Part shown: piece by piece, positions 11,612-22,276 of the stretch | Numbering within the stretch: position 1 is the first letter of the stretch | Layout: each line of letters starts with the position of its first letter | Source of the DNA: Eucalyptus grandis | Taxonomy: Eukaryota > Streptophyta > Magnoliopsida > Myrtales > Myrtaceae | Direction of reading: 5' to 3' | NCBI RefSeq assembly: GCF_016545825.1 | Contig: NC_052614.1 | Coordinates: forward strand, 7,148,559 to 7,212,558 | Length of the DNA stretch: 64,000 nt | Translations under genes and position numbers: made by a program | Notes under the pieces: generated by a model | Database searches by the model: none | Told to the model about the DNA's origin: nothing | What the model saw: the letters and a program-made list of their open reading frames with translations, nothing else

Positions 11612-12022
11612 TCAACTATAGATTCGCCGCCTCCGCCCTTTTTGAGAATTAACTATGGTCGAAGCGAGCTTATGACCTCCTCCTTGTCTGCTCAGAGGCA
11701 GCTCGGCTCGCAAGAGCTTCTTCGACCTATCTCCTCTTTTGCTCCAACACCGGCTCCAACTCCTTCCCTGCATTTGGCGAGCGGATCGGTCGCCCATAAC
11801 ACTTGTACCTGCATCAAATTCATCATCATGAATGATAGGTGCACCAACCAGGACTTGGCAGGACTTGAGGTCGACGACTGAGCAGTTCGGGGACATGCCC
11901 ATCACGGTCAGTGCCAGAGGAGGCGAAGGCTTGGCGGCCAGCAGGTCGTCGCAGGCGGAAGGATGGGGGTGAGGGAGGGGGCGGCGGCACTTGGAGATGG
12001 AGGAAGACTCATTGTCTCGTCT
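11612..12022 (-). pseudogene. Unrecognised GC-rich exon-like segment
   Basis: A GC-rich block with a possible start (MSLPPSPSAAAPSLTP at about 12,019) and a second open frame (PNCSVVDLKSCQVLVG, 11,905-11,612) in a different phase. I recognise no domain. It could be a broken first exon or repeat-derived GC-rich sequence. Confidence 0.2.
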
Positions 12023-12179
12023 AGACGGCTTGAGTCTCGTGGCTGTGTGGGTTCTGCAAAATGGGTTGGACTATAGTTTTCTCAATCCATTGTAGCCCAT
12101 TTTAGAAAAAAAAAAAAAAGGAAAAAAAAACCAAGTTACATTTACCGAATTAGGCTCATTAAATTTGAGTAAAAAAATG

Positions 12180-12600
12180 ACGGGATCATATCATTAACCA
12201 CGGTCTAGAGTCTGCTGTGAGAAAAAGACCGCATCCCACTTGCCAAATCGTCTGGTTACCAACATTAAAATAATTTATAAACTGTAAGATTTTTTTTTTT
12301 TTTTTTTTTTGGTTCTACTCTATTTTACTCTAACTCTCATTCTTAGACTTTTACCTTGCTTCATTGTAAGGTGTGAGAGTCGAAACCCACTCTTGAAACT
12401 ACATCGTCCCCACCCTAACCCTGAGAAGGTAGGTATTCGAACCTCCAACCTCTCTCTTTATGGTGGAAAGGTGGTCACTGAAGTAAACCCCAGTGGTTTA
12501 TAAACTGTAAGATCACTTTCACATTTACTAACACTTAAGAACGTAAAGGTAATTTAATAACGCAGAGACTAATTTTATAAACACAAAAGTATGACTCACA
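12180..12600. repeat. Duplicated segment, SINE-containing copy
   Basis: Colinear with 10,856-11,065 but split by the SINE at 12,291-12,496. Confidence 0.8.
12291..12496 (-). mobile_element. tRNA-type SINE with poly-A tail
   Basis: The insert is flanked by a perfect 17-bp duplication, TTTATAAACTGTAAGAT (12,274-12,290 and 12,497-12,513). On the minus strand it ends in about 20 A residues (12,310-12,291). Its 5' half has a pol III B-box-like GGTTCGAATAC (complement of 12,433-12,443). The empty paralogous site is near 10,965. Length of about 206 bp fits a plant SINE. Confidence 0.82.
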
Positions 12601-12891
12601 AACATCTTTTTGCGGTTATGATACAATAAAGATTTTACTACCATTAGACTGTGTTAGCAATTTATTAAGAATAATTATAATTAAGATCATCAAGAATTAG
12701 CACTTACTCTACTTACTAATTACAAGGGAAATGACTACCTCAGAGGTGCATTACATCTGATAGGGTAAATTACTACTTTTAATTACTTAGTATAAGGCAT
12801 ACGATTGTCTTAAGAGACATTACTACTTTGAAGGTAAATCACTCATTTTATCGCATGAGAGTAGTTACACTTAGTGATTTCCTTATAGCAC
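12514..12891. other. Intergenic or old intron sequence
   Basis: AT-rich, no reading frame or element recognised beyond the duplicated 12,514-12,600 part. Confidence 0.4.
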
Positions 12892-12925
12892 AGTAAATTA
12901 TCTCAAACCATCACAAGTGATATAA
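12892..12925 (+). repeat. 34-bp perfect direct repeat, left copy
   Basis: Identical to 17,146-17,179 (starts AGTAAATTATCTC, ends GTGATATAA). The pair brackets the ankyrin first-exon fragments, the solo LTR and a GC-rich block. Confidence 0.85.
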
Positions 12926-12944
12926 TACTTTCGAGCAACTCAAG

Positions 12945-13223
12945 CAAAGAATGCGCGTTCCCTTTCACAACAGCTTCGTAGAGCTCGGACTCCACGTTTG
13001 GCTCTCTAAAATGGGAGTTTCGGGATACTCACTGCAACTGGTTCTTGGGAATTAAGAAGAAACTTGCAATCTCTCCTTTAAGTGTGTTGTTGTGATAAAT
13101 TGAATTTAAAATTTTTTAAAGTCCTCATAAATTGGCCTCAATCTTAATCACGCCGATGTTCTTCACTCAACCACCACGAGATATCTTACACAAGATCTTA
13201 GATGTGATTGGCTAAGATCAAAG
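12945..13223 (-). pseudogene. ACD6-like first exon and promoter fragment 1
   Basis: Minus-strand first-exon sequence comparable to copies A and C (GAGCTCTACGAAGCTG, GTGAAAGGGAACGCG). The start codon position 12,993-12,995 is GTG. Upstream flank runs to 13,223, is broken by the solo LTR and resumes at 15,253-15,460. No further exons follow. Confidence 0.65.
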
Positions 13224-13830
13224 TGTAACAACCTGACTCACGATCGCGGGGGCCAACATTGCGACATCCCAGACTTGTCGCCATCTCGTTTCTTTTTTCT
13301 TTTAATATGCACATGCGAAAATTTGTACCGGTATTCTCCTTGATAAACAACAGCTAGAAATTGGGGATAACACCACGGATGAAGCACACTACTTTAGATT
13401 ATAATAGTATATTTACAAGCCCTTTCTCTACAGGCCATTGTTTCCTTTTTACATTATACTACAAGTATCCGCATAGGCTAGGGGAATTCCTATCTCCTCT
13501 AGCATGACAATAGTTCCCCAAACTAAGGGGAGATTTCCATGCCTACAAGTCTAGAAGATAAGGGAGTGAGGCGGGAAACTCAGTAAGTAAAAACCCTAAT
13601 TCTCTACTATAGGAACATCTCATCATCAAAATCTAGTAGATACAACACTCGCAATACAATGTCGATGGTAGATTAATAACAAATTCATTGCTACACAACA
13701 ACATACATGTGTCCATCACGCCATACTTCAATGCATGCTTACCTTCGACTTTTCATTAAATACATCAAACATATCTTACTTATGCATATACTGGCACACA
13801 TAAAAGATTCATTTAACTTTGTCATAGCTC

Positions 13831-14060
13831 AACCAGGCCCTCTTGGCTCAATCGAGGCTTCTAGCTTCATGTTAGGCTTCGAGCTCGACCAAGGCATCTT
13901 GGCTTGACCGAGGCTTCTAGCTTCATGTTGGGCTTCCTCACTCGACCGGGGTATCTCCACTCGACCGAGGCTTCTAGCTTCATGCTAGGCTTCTTGACTC
14001 GACTAGGGTATCTAAGCTCGATCGAGACTTTTTGGAGCTAGCTTCCCGAGGCTTCCGAGC
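13831..14060. repeat. 57-bp minisatellite inside the solo LTR
   Basis: Units start at 13,831, 13,888, 13,945 and 14,002. Each has GAGGCTTCTAGCTTCATG or a variant and a CTCGACC core. The fourth unit is diverged. Confidence 0.85.
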
Positions 14061-14347
14061 TTAACCTAAGTATCTCATTGATGTGGAGGCATCTTGTTTT
14101 CATCAACGAGGCATCCTGTTGGTGTGGGGGCATCGTAGCCACCTTAAGTGACAACAGTTCTTATCTTTCTTAGGTGATTACACGCGGTGCCTTGCATAAG
14201 CCTTATATATATATTTCATCTTAGCTGACACACATAAGGGTTGAAGGCGTGCTCATTCAAGAATGTGTGCCATGACCCTCAATATCATATAATATAACAT
14301 GTTTGGCACAATTCTTGGCCCGCGGCTTGAACCGAGCACATAAGGCC

Positions 14348-14557
14348 GATCTCTGCATCAAGCAAGACTTGAAACCGACATATCTTAATGCCATACCAAG
14401 AACTTGTGGGTTTGGGCGATCCCCATGCCAAACAAGATTAGGATCCGGTACACCTCAATGTCGATCCAAGGCCTCGCGGCCCTGGGCGATCCCTATGCCA
14501 CACAAGATTTAGAACCAGCATGCATCAATATTGATCCAAGGTCTTGCGAGCTTAGGC
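14348..14557. repeat. 70-bp minisatellite inside the solo LTR
   Basis: Units start at 14,348, 14,418 and 14,488, each carrying AAGA..., a GATCCAAG-like block and GGGCGATCC. A more diverged unit appears near 14,820-14,900. Confidence 0.8.
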
Positions 14558-15252
14558 CATCACGACTTACCGTCAATTCCAAGTTGAGCGAACCTCGACT
14601 TCGTCTCGGAGCGTGAACACACTCAAAAGAATAAATATGAGCAAACCATATAAAGGAACATCACGAATAATCATGGTTTATACGGGTGAGCACATGGTGA
14701 AACTCGACAACATAGGCTATCGTCTTAGTCAAGAATTAGGAATTCTACTTACATACAAAGGCATGAGAAAATTGAACATCAACATGTACACAAATTAAGC
14801 TCGAATGAGAGCGCAGTCAAGTCCGAGCAACATGATTCAAGGCTTGAACTGACACACCTCATTGCTGGTCTAAGGCCGAGCGAGAGCCGTTCATGACCCA
14901 AAGCGCGATTCAGCTTAGGAATATAAACACATGAGCAATCAATCAATATGCATAAAACTAAGTACAAGTGTGTATACAGCTAAATTCGATGATGTAGGCT
15001 ATCACTCTAACCAAGAGTTATGAATTCTACTTACCTTATGAACCTCAAGAAAGCTAGAGAGAGTGGCTTAGTGAGGGGCGGATGCATGCAAGGTCGATTC
15101 CTCGATTAATCCATGGTTGATTCTTTGATTAGAACATGATTCATCCCTTGGTTACCCTTCTGATTGAGCCAATCGATCCATGGCCGATCTTTACCATTGG
15201 CACACCGGACTCATAGTTATTTCTCATGGGGTTGGAAATCGCGGATGTTACA

Positions 15253-15500
15253 CAAAGACTAAAGTTATTTAAAGTAATTTCACCAAAAAACTAGAGATAT
15301 GTCAAACATCATTCCTCTCATTTTCTTACGAATACAGACATGTGAGCGTGGACTTGATTGTCACGACCTCGCTGAAGTCTCCCGTGGGTGCTTGGAGACT
15401 AATGGCTTGTTAAGTGTAAGCTCAGTTTGGGCTTTTCCTAACCTCCAAAATTACGATTTTTGGTCCGAGTTTTTAATCTGCAAGTTATTTTTAAATCCCC
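15253..15500 (-). repeat. Right part of ACD6-like 5' flank 1
   Basis: Continuation of the flank interrupted at 13,223, colinear with 15,778-15,975. Confidence 0.7.
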
Positions 15501-15536
15501 AATCCTAATTTTTCTGGTTGTGCAAGAGTAAAATTC

Positions 15537-15975
15537 GTAGAGCTCAGAGTCCATGTTTGGCTCTCTAAAATGAGAGTTTGGGGATGCTCACTACAATTGG
15601 TTCTTGGGAATAAGAAGAAACCTACCAATCTCCCTTGTAAGTTTGTTATTGTGTTGAATTGAATTTTAATTTTTTTTAAAGTCCTCGTAAATTGCCCTCG
15701 TCTTAATTACGTTGATGTTCTTTGCTCAACCACTGAGATATTTTACACACGATGCTAAGATCAAAGACTAAAGTTCTCTAAAGTAATTTTGCTGAAAAAT
15801 TAGAGATACGTCAAACATCAGTCCTCTCATTTTCTTACTAATATGGACATAAGTGAAAACGTGGACTTGACTGTTGTGACCTCTCTAAAGCCTCCTGCAA
15901 GTGGTCGAAGGCTGGCTTGTCAAGTTTAAACTCAGTTTGGCCTTTCCTTTAACTCACCAATTCACTTGTGATATA
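15537..15975 (-). pseudogene. ACD6-like first exon and promoter fragment 2
   Basis: Second tandem copy of the first-exon and upstream region. It has an ATG at 15,554-15,552 followed by GACTCTGAGCTCTACGAA, then departs from the family after a few codons. It is flanked by inverted arms of about 39 bp (15,497-15,535 and 16,106-16,144). Confidence 0.6.
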
Positions 15976-16329
15976 AGTTTTTAACATGCGAGTCATTTTC
16001 ATTTAAAAGTCATTATTAATCGATATGCAAGTCATTTTCATTTAAAAGTCGTTATTAATCGATTTGCAATGAGTCGATTATAAAACAAATAAAATATTGA
16101 GAGAAACATTTTACTCTTGTGCAATTAGAGAAATTAGGATTGGGACTTGATTATACTAGTTAATCAATTAATGCATTTTCAAATTTAATCTTATTTAAAC
16201 ATTGAGGTATTTTTTTAATGCATTTTTTTTTTGAAGAAAACCACTCAAAATTTATTTTTAAAGCCTTTGCTAGTTTCCCAAAAAAATGGAATTTTTCATT
16301 TGTTTATTATTTTTAAATTTTTAAATATT

Positions 16330-17105
16330 TATTATTATTTTTAATTGAAAATAGGGACCGGGGTCGGATGTCCGGATTCGATCCGGGTCGAGGCTGAACC
16401 GGGACCTAGGCTGGTCTGGGCTCAGCGAATGAGCCCAGTCCGGCAACATTCTTAACCCAAGAAAAATAAAACAAAACCCAGCCCACAATTTTATAACCAA
16501 AGCCGGTCCATTATCAGTAGCTGAGCCCAACCCGAGAAACCAACCCTAAAAACCCAGCCGGATCTCACGCCCGACCCGAATGACCCGATTCGCGCCCCCA
16601 TTCCTCCACCGCGACGCGCGCACGTCGCTGCGTCGCCTTGCACGGCTAGGCCGAGGGCTCGGCCTCCGCCCGACCATCCACCGTGGCCGACCATGGCTCG
16701 GCTGAGCCTTCTCACGACTTGCGACGGCCCGAGGACGGCCAAAACGAAAGGCACAACAACTGGATCTCGTTCGGTCATATCATCGAGCAGTTGGGGCACG
16801 CCACAAAAAGGGGAGGTTTTTGGCCTCATCGGGACTCAAACCTAAGCCGAGACCCTCACCGGAGGAACGACGCGGACGCAGCAGCTAGATGGAGGTCGGT
16901 CGGGGTCCGGAGTTCGCGTAAGCCGGATGGCCGCGAGCTCCGGCCTGGCGCGCCCAAAAAACATGGCCACGGTGGGGCACTAAAAAGGGGGCTCACCGAG
17001 TTCGGCTCAAAGACGTCGTCCGAGAGAGGTCGCCGGCCGGGGCTCGTGCGAGGCTGAGGCTCACTCGCTCTGTCTCAGATCTGGATTCCTCTCTCTCGCT
17101 CAAAA
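16330..17105. other. GC-rich block of uncertain origin
   Basis: GC-rich, with long frames on both strands (for example 16,683-17,057 plus, arginine/glycine rich), then a CTCTCTC-rich stretch at about 17,055-17,120. The content resembles the GC-rich middle parts of the long LTRs at 49.7 and 61.2 kb. No domain is recognised, so I treat it as repeat-derived. Confidence 0.4.
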
Positions 17106-17145
17106 CTCTCTCCCTCAGACATACTCCCTTCTTACACCATCTCAT

Positions 17146-17179
17146 AGTAAATTATCTCAAACCATCACAAGTGATATAA
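17146..17179 (+). repeat. 34-bp perfect direct repeat, right copy
   Basis: Identical to 12,892-12,925. The sequence that follows (17,225-17,400) is also related to 56,100-56,200 (ATTGGTAGTTCATT). Confidence 0.85.
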
Positions 17180-17399
17180 CACTTGCTAATTGACCTAAAG
17201 CTGTGGTAAACTGGCTAAATTTCTCACAATACTATTGCACTTATTGTTCGTACTGTTTTAATAAAAATAATGACATTTCTTTACACTTCGTAAGTTGGGG
17301 ATGTTGTCGCCAGTAATTATCCATTGATGATTTTAATTTTCTTGATTAGTCGTAATTGGTAGTTCATTATGGTTGGTTTTTTTCCATCTTTAGTTGGCC

Positions 17400-18450
17400 T
17401 TTTTACGACTGGCATACTTTTTTTTCTTCCCCAACTGGAAAGTTCCCCCTATCATGGGAAATGAGAGGGTAACCGTCCGTTACTTTTATTGCCAGTAACA
17501 GAGCCACCATAGCCACAAAATTATTTGCTGATAACCGGGTGACTTGCTCATCAGCTTTTAGAAATTTAAAATATAGAGGTGATTTTTCTTCTCTGTATCC
17601 CTCAGATCTTTTCTTCTTCAGAGTAGACTCCCGGTTTTACATTAATTTCGTTTTGCTGGAGCAATTTTATGTTAGTTAAAAATCAAAACACAAATAAAAA
17701 TCAAACTACTTAATTCACAAAAGGTAATTATTCTCCCTTACTAACGTCTAATAAATACTTTTAACTTTATTACTCTTTAAAAATGCCCATAAATTGTCAT
17801 ACTTACGCATATTAGGTATAGTTCTACTTCTATCTAGCTATGTCATGATATTAAAGTAAAATTTAAATTGCATTTCTAATTTAAGGAGGCTCAAAATAAG
17901 CATTTCATGTACTGTCAATATTTCACGTTCAAAACATGTTAAATGTTGTTCAAAGTTATATGCATCGTGTACATTAAATAATTTTAATGAAAAAAAAAAC
18001 ATATCAATTACAACATTGGGACAAAAATTCTATAAATGAAATCAAACAAAATGAAAAAGAAAAAAATGTAAGAATTATCGGTGCATAGATATTACCCATG
18101 CCGTGATCCTTTTTGGGAAAAAAAGAGATTTATATGGTATGTGAAGTAAATATGGTATGTGATTATTATAAGATTTATATTTAAATTCCTTCACACATCC
18201 CCTAGTTGCCAGGGACTCATGAAACCAATTTGCGGTTACAATTGAACCATTACTAATGAAAAACAACGATACCGTTCCCTTCGCAAGCCCCCATGTCATA
18301 CCTGATCTGGTTGAGGGAAAAACAAATACCTTAACATGTGTTCTCTTCTTACTTGTAACCATCCGTAATCTGACTACAACCACAACTCACTCCTTACATT
18401 AAGCACATCATATAAAGAAAGAAGAAAGAGAAGAGAATTCCGTGTATTAA
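17400..18450. other. AT-rich intergenic stretch
   Basis: No recognised gene or element. A 102-codon minus frame at 18,383-18,075 has no family signature and no supporting codon pattern. Confidence 0.4.
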
Positions 18451-18454
18451 TATT

Positions 18455-19690
18455 ACTTACTGTTGATACTCCATTCCATCATCCATGTAAACTCCATTCT
18501 TTTACATGCGTCATCCATCAACACGCCTACGACACTTTTTGTTTAAACCAGCACATAGACACATGCATTCTCAAACGTATCGTACATAACTGGCTAATAG
18601 GCACACTGAACAGCACATACTATATAGCATCTACTCTTGCATGGCCTCACGACTCAATGCAATTCTTCTAGGACAAACGCACTTGTACCAGTAGATAGCC
18701 ACTAAACCATAGGATCCTCCCTCTTCCCTTTCTTGAAGGCTTTGTAGACAAATTTCAGGACTTTGCGTACCAATTTCATGATTAAGCGGCTTATATGGCA
18801 CAGGAAAATAAAAAACATCAATCCTCCCCATGTTTGCACCGCAATTCCTACTATACCATTAGCATGCGTTTTTTCCTTCTCTGGTGAGGAGAGTGATATG
18901 AGAAACGAATAACCCAATATTGTGAAGGTGATCGCAACCCACATAGTTAGCATTACAATCCACGTGGTGATCCGACACCGACTACTTATGAGAAGCATGG
19001 TGCTAAGTGATGTGATGAAGCTTATCTATTACATGCTATAAACAACTTGTAATCATCAAGGTTCTTATTTGCCTTTGCGAATTCGTCATGTAGGTTCGTA
19101 CCCGCTTCGTAAGCTACGGTAGCTACCAATGTCGCCACCACCATTAGCTCTTTATGCATACCGTTTTGCCACTTTTCTTCGCTTCCCTCTTTCTCTCTTT
19201 GGTAACCGTGTTATTCACATTGACGGTTCGTCTAGACAAGTTATGATTCTCTGAAGTTTGAGGAATAAAATCCATAATCTCTTAGGCTCTTTTCACGATT
19301 TGGCCTTGTGCTAGTAGGCCTAGTGCTGTGAAACCGTTGGAGTTCACAATGTTCGGGGGGTCTACTCCTTTATTAGTTAGGAAAATTATAGTCTGCAGAG
19401 TAGTTACAACAGAATGTACCAATTGATGTCGGGTTTGAACTAGACAAGCCCATGTTGTAAACTTTTGAGGACTAAGTTTGCTTCTAGTGTTTTTAAGTCC
19501 TCTAATGTTTGTGACTATTATATGATACCTTCAAAAGGGAATCTCATCCCTTGTTGAATTTTTTCTGCTTCTCTATTTTTACATTCCTTCTAATCTAAAT
19601 GAATTAGCGTGAAAATAACTTGAAGCATAAAGTTGTAATTAATTATATGGACGAGTGACTTTCTTTCCAAATATCAAAACCTGTGATGAT
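18455..19690 (-). pseudogene. ACD6-like protein, copy B (PGG part only)
   Basis: Minus-strand C-terminal region: a membrane pair is encoded at 18,998-18,702 (MLTMWVAITFTILGYSFL and TWGGLMFFIFLCHI). Upstream, MVVATLVATVAYEAG matches the first PGG helix but the PPGG motif is gone. A one-base loss near 19,027 breaks the frame between the helices. One ankyrin-end remnant reads at about 19,420-19,340 (IIFLTNKGVD). Homology to copies A and C stops at about 19,690, where a MULE-type remnant begins, so the ankyrin exons are absent. The 3' flank (18,455-18,640) matches that of copy C. Confidence 0.75.
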
Positions 19691-20290
19691 TTAGCAAAAA
19701 ATGTCAGAAAAATCCTAAATCTATGGTATTTGTACAAATTGAATCTCAAACTTTTTAATTGTGTCAATTTATTCCTAAACCTTATGATCTAGTACTAATT
19801 CAGTCATTTTAGCTAATTTTAATTAGATATTGCTACCATGGACCCCGTCCAATCTACATAAAACGATCCACTTATTTGATGTGAATAATTTTTAATAAAA
19901 ATTTAATATATATTTTTTTAATTTTTTTCCTTTTTATTTTCCATTCAGGATGAAAAGTTGCTGACCATTAGCCATGGTCGGGTGGGTCGTGAGGGTCTTT
20001 GTTGCTTGCCACTAGCAAGGTCGAGCCCCAATGAAGGCTCCTTCACTCGGGTTAGGGCAACCTCGCCAAATCTAGCACAGGCGAGGGTGAACCCCATTAA
20101 ATCAAGCAAGACTAGCCTAGGGTAAGGTTGCCTCACCTTTGCTCAGTTGGGGCTCACACTTGTCTGGCTAGGCCTCGCCTTTGGTAGGCGCACGACATTC
20201 ACCTAAGCAAGGTCAGCCTACCCGACCATGGCCAGTGGCCAACAAAAAGGAAAAATAAAAGGAAAAAAATAAAAATATTATTCAAAATTA
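19690..20290. mobile_element. GC-cored MULE-type remnant, one end lost
   Basis: The left arm (AAAATCCTAAATCTATGG, ...CAATTTATTCCTAAACC) resembles a MULE terminal repeat. A GC-rich core with CTCGCC/GGCGAG units spans 19,965-20,240. No inverted partner of the left arm is found on the right. Confidence 0.45.
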
Positions 20291-20445
20291 TCTTAGACTT
20301 GCGTGTCGGGCGTGTTGAAAGAAAAAAAAAAAACTTCAAGGTAAATTGTGTATCACAGAAAGTGAGAGTCAAAAGAGAAGATAATAAAATATTAAGTTTT
20401 TCTTCATTCCTAATTTGTTATTTTTATTATTGATTTTTATTTTTC

Positions 20446-20667
20446 ACACACACACACACTGACCATTCATTTATTGAAAATTTATAAAATTGATCGCATG
20501 TCACAATTTCGATTCGAGTGTTGAAAAAATTGATCAGATATCCGACACACACGCACGCATGCACGCATGCGCACGCACACATTGACCATTCATTTATTGA
20601 AAATTTATAAAATTGATCGCATGTCAGAATTCGGATTCGAGTGTTGAAAAAATTGATTAGATATCGG
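20446..20667 (+). repeat. 88-bp direct repeat separated by a CA/GCAT microsatellite
   Basis: Two near-identical units at 20,459-20,546 and 20,580-20,667 (TGACCATTCATTTATTG, GGATTCGAGTGTTG). They are preceded by (CA)n and separated by an alternating CACACGCACGCATG tract, a likely slippage-driven duplication. Confidence 0.85.
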
Positions 20668-20901
20668 ATTTTCCGACAGTTGTTGATCGAGTGTCAGAGA
20701 GTGTTGGACACGTGTCGAAGTGTCCGACATAACACGAAGGCTCTTAGAGAGTATCAGTGCTTCCTAGGTTATATGGTTGAATCACTTGCGCCCCTCCATT
20801 CAGAAGACGTTGCAAAGAACTCAAAATTCCCGATTCTCCCTCTCATGACCGATGTAAAAATTTCATTGGCACGTAATCTTTTTATTTTGACATTCAATCT
20901 T

Positions 20902-21393
20902 TTAACGACAGATGTTGCGAGCAATGTACATTAAAAGGACGAGAGCCGCCGCGCCCGTTGATGGGGACGTGGTAGGGCGCGTTTGGTTGGGCCACCCCAT
21001 GATGTGGATTTTGATCCTGTCCATCATTCCGATGGCTGCGGTGAGGACTTCTCTCGTGTCACTCTGCTCACAGCAGCGTATTAGCCCTTCAGAGCAAACA
21101 TTTGAAGGCATTAAACTTTTTTGCCCTTCTAATCTGGAGACCGCTAGCAGGTGCCCAGCTGCATTGGCCTCTTCTTGGGTGGATCCTAAGTCCGGCACGA
21201 TCAGCTGCTGATCTTTTGGTCACAAAGAAGATGCAGATGAAGCCCTGCGCAGGAGAACAAGTCAGATCAATTTCTGCAACAATATCAACTAATAAAAAAG
21301 TGGTTCTATCATTGCGATGATTTCCTCTTCGGTTCGTTCGATGTCCATTCCGAACCGGGTTTCTCCAGGTTCGGGGACTAGTTCAACTGAAAA
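20902..21393 (-). pseudogene. Second 3' end of the PDZ-like gene
   Basis: The last exon, with stop at 20,902, encodes SLMPSNVCSEGLIRCCEQ and MMDRIKIHIMGWPNQTRP, closely matching 4660-4510 without the MULE. Upstream, GETRFGMDIERTEE is followed by GA where copy 1 has a GC donor. Homology ends at about 21,393 and earlier exons are missing. A frame change separates the PDZ-like loop from the final part. Confidence 0.65.
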
Positions 21394-21470
21394 CAACCAT
21401 TGAGCGCTTGCGTTAGTGATCATTTCTAAGCCATGATTTTGTTGATCATGATTTTAATTTACCAATATGA

Positions 21471-22276
21471 TGTTGATGTTTCATGAATCATGTATAAGAA
21501 AATTAACGAAATAAACGCAGCGGAAACAACTATATATTTTACACATGATTCTCCTTAGGCGTTGTTCGTGCGTTTTAATCAAAAATCTAAACATAAAAGG
21601 GAGTTAAATGAAATACCTCTTGAAGTGCGCTTTGAAACAAGTCGGTTCGGATGTTCTACAGTACGAGTCCCACAAGCGTCGGACCTCTAATTCAGACACA
21701 CCAACAACGAACGTTGAACGGAAGGGAGAACTTTCGGATATCCACCACTTCGATCGTGCTAGCAATCACGTGAAAAGAATCCGTCGTATTCTTGGTGTAT
21801 AGTAGTCACGGCCCGAACGAGAGAATTGTTTCTCTTCCTCGTGTCTCAAAGACAAAAGAACACGCATGCACTTTGCTTTCTATTTTCAGCAAAGCATCAC
21901 TGATTTCTCGCTTGTGTTTCTCTCGAACAAAACCAAAAAAACACACTAACTCTTTTCTCTGTTTTTCAACAACCCTTTTTAACTCTCGTCCCATCTCTCA
22001 TTTTATATTAAAAATGACCAGCAACGGTTGCTGATCAATGGACGATCAGCAACCGTTGCTGATCGTCCATAGTGGACGATCGTGCATGAGCAACCGCTCA
22101 TGCACGAACGTGGCATGATGGTCAGCGGTTGCTGACCATCAATGCTACGTGCATAATGGTCAGCAACCGCTGACCATTACGCTTCGTGCATGTGCACGAA
22201 TTCGTGCACATGCATGAAGCTTTTTTTTTTTTTTTTTTAAATAAACAAGTTAATATAGGGCATAATACTACTAACA
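21471..22276 (-). repeat. 3' LTR of the copia element
   Basis: Minus orientation TGTTAG...CATCAACA. Its outer 280 bp (21,471-21,750) has no counterpart in the 5' LTR, although the remaining part from CGATCGTGCTAGCAATCACG onward is nearly identical. Confidence 0.9.
22010..22222. other. Cluster of perfect hairpins in the LTR
   Basis: Successive palindromes: GATCAGCAACCGTTGCTGATC, CGTGCATGAGC-AACC-GCTCATGCACG, ATGGTCAGC-GGTT-GCTGACCAT, ATGGTCAGC-AACC-GCTGACCAT, then CTTCGTGCATGTGCACG with its inverted partner. The core AGCAACCG/CGGTTGCT recurs in all but the last. The 5' LTR has the same cluster at 29,408-29,645 with one additional hairpin, and a diverged second one at 28,987-29,155. Confidence 0.9.

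Larger units (their letters stand above)
13224..15252. mobile_element. Solo LTR, probably Ty3-gypsy
   Basis: Starts TGTAACAACC, ends GGATGTTACA, and is flanked on both sides by the 5-bp duplication CAAAG (13,219-13,223 and 15,253-15,257). No primer-binding site or polypurine tract adjoins it. The related flank at about 15,768-15,785 reads straight through GATCAAAGACTAAAG, giving the empty site. Length is 2029 bp. It contains two minisatellites. Confidence 0.92.

Noticed and set aside
12433..12443. Standalone tRNA gene suggested by a B-box-like sequence
   Set aside because: No tRNA cloverleaf; flanking 17-bp duplication and poly-A tail identify a SINE.
16683..17057. 124-codon plus-strand frame in the GC-rich block
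   Set aside because: No recognisable domain, open frames on both strands, no splice context; probably repeat-derived.
18075..18383. 102-codon minus frame near copy B
   Set aside because: No similarity to the ankyrin/PGG family or any remembered domain; AT-rich chance frame.
20911..21211. Plus-strand frames opposite the PDZ-like 3' end
   Set aside because: Antisense shadow; the minus frame has matching protein sequence in the copy at 4.5 kb.
22010..22222. CRISPR-like array suspected from regular repeats
   Set aside because: The repeats are palindromes within an LTR, spacers are not unique and the host is a plant.
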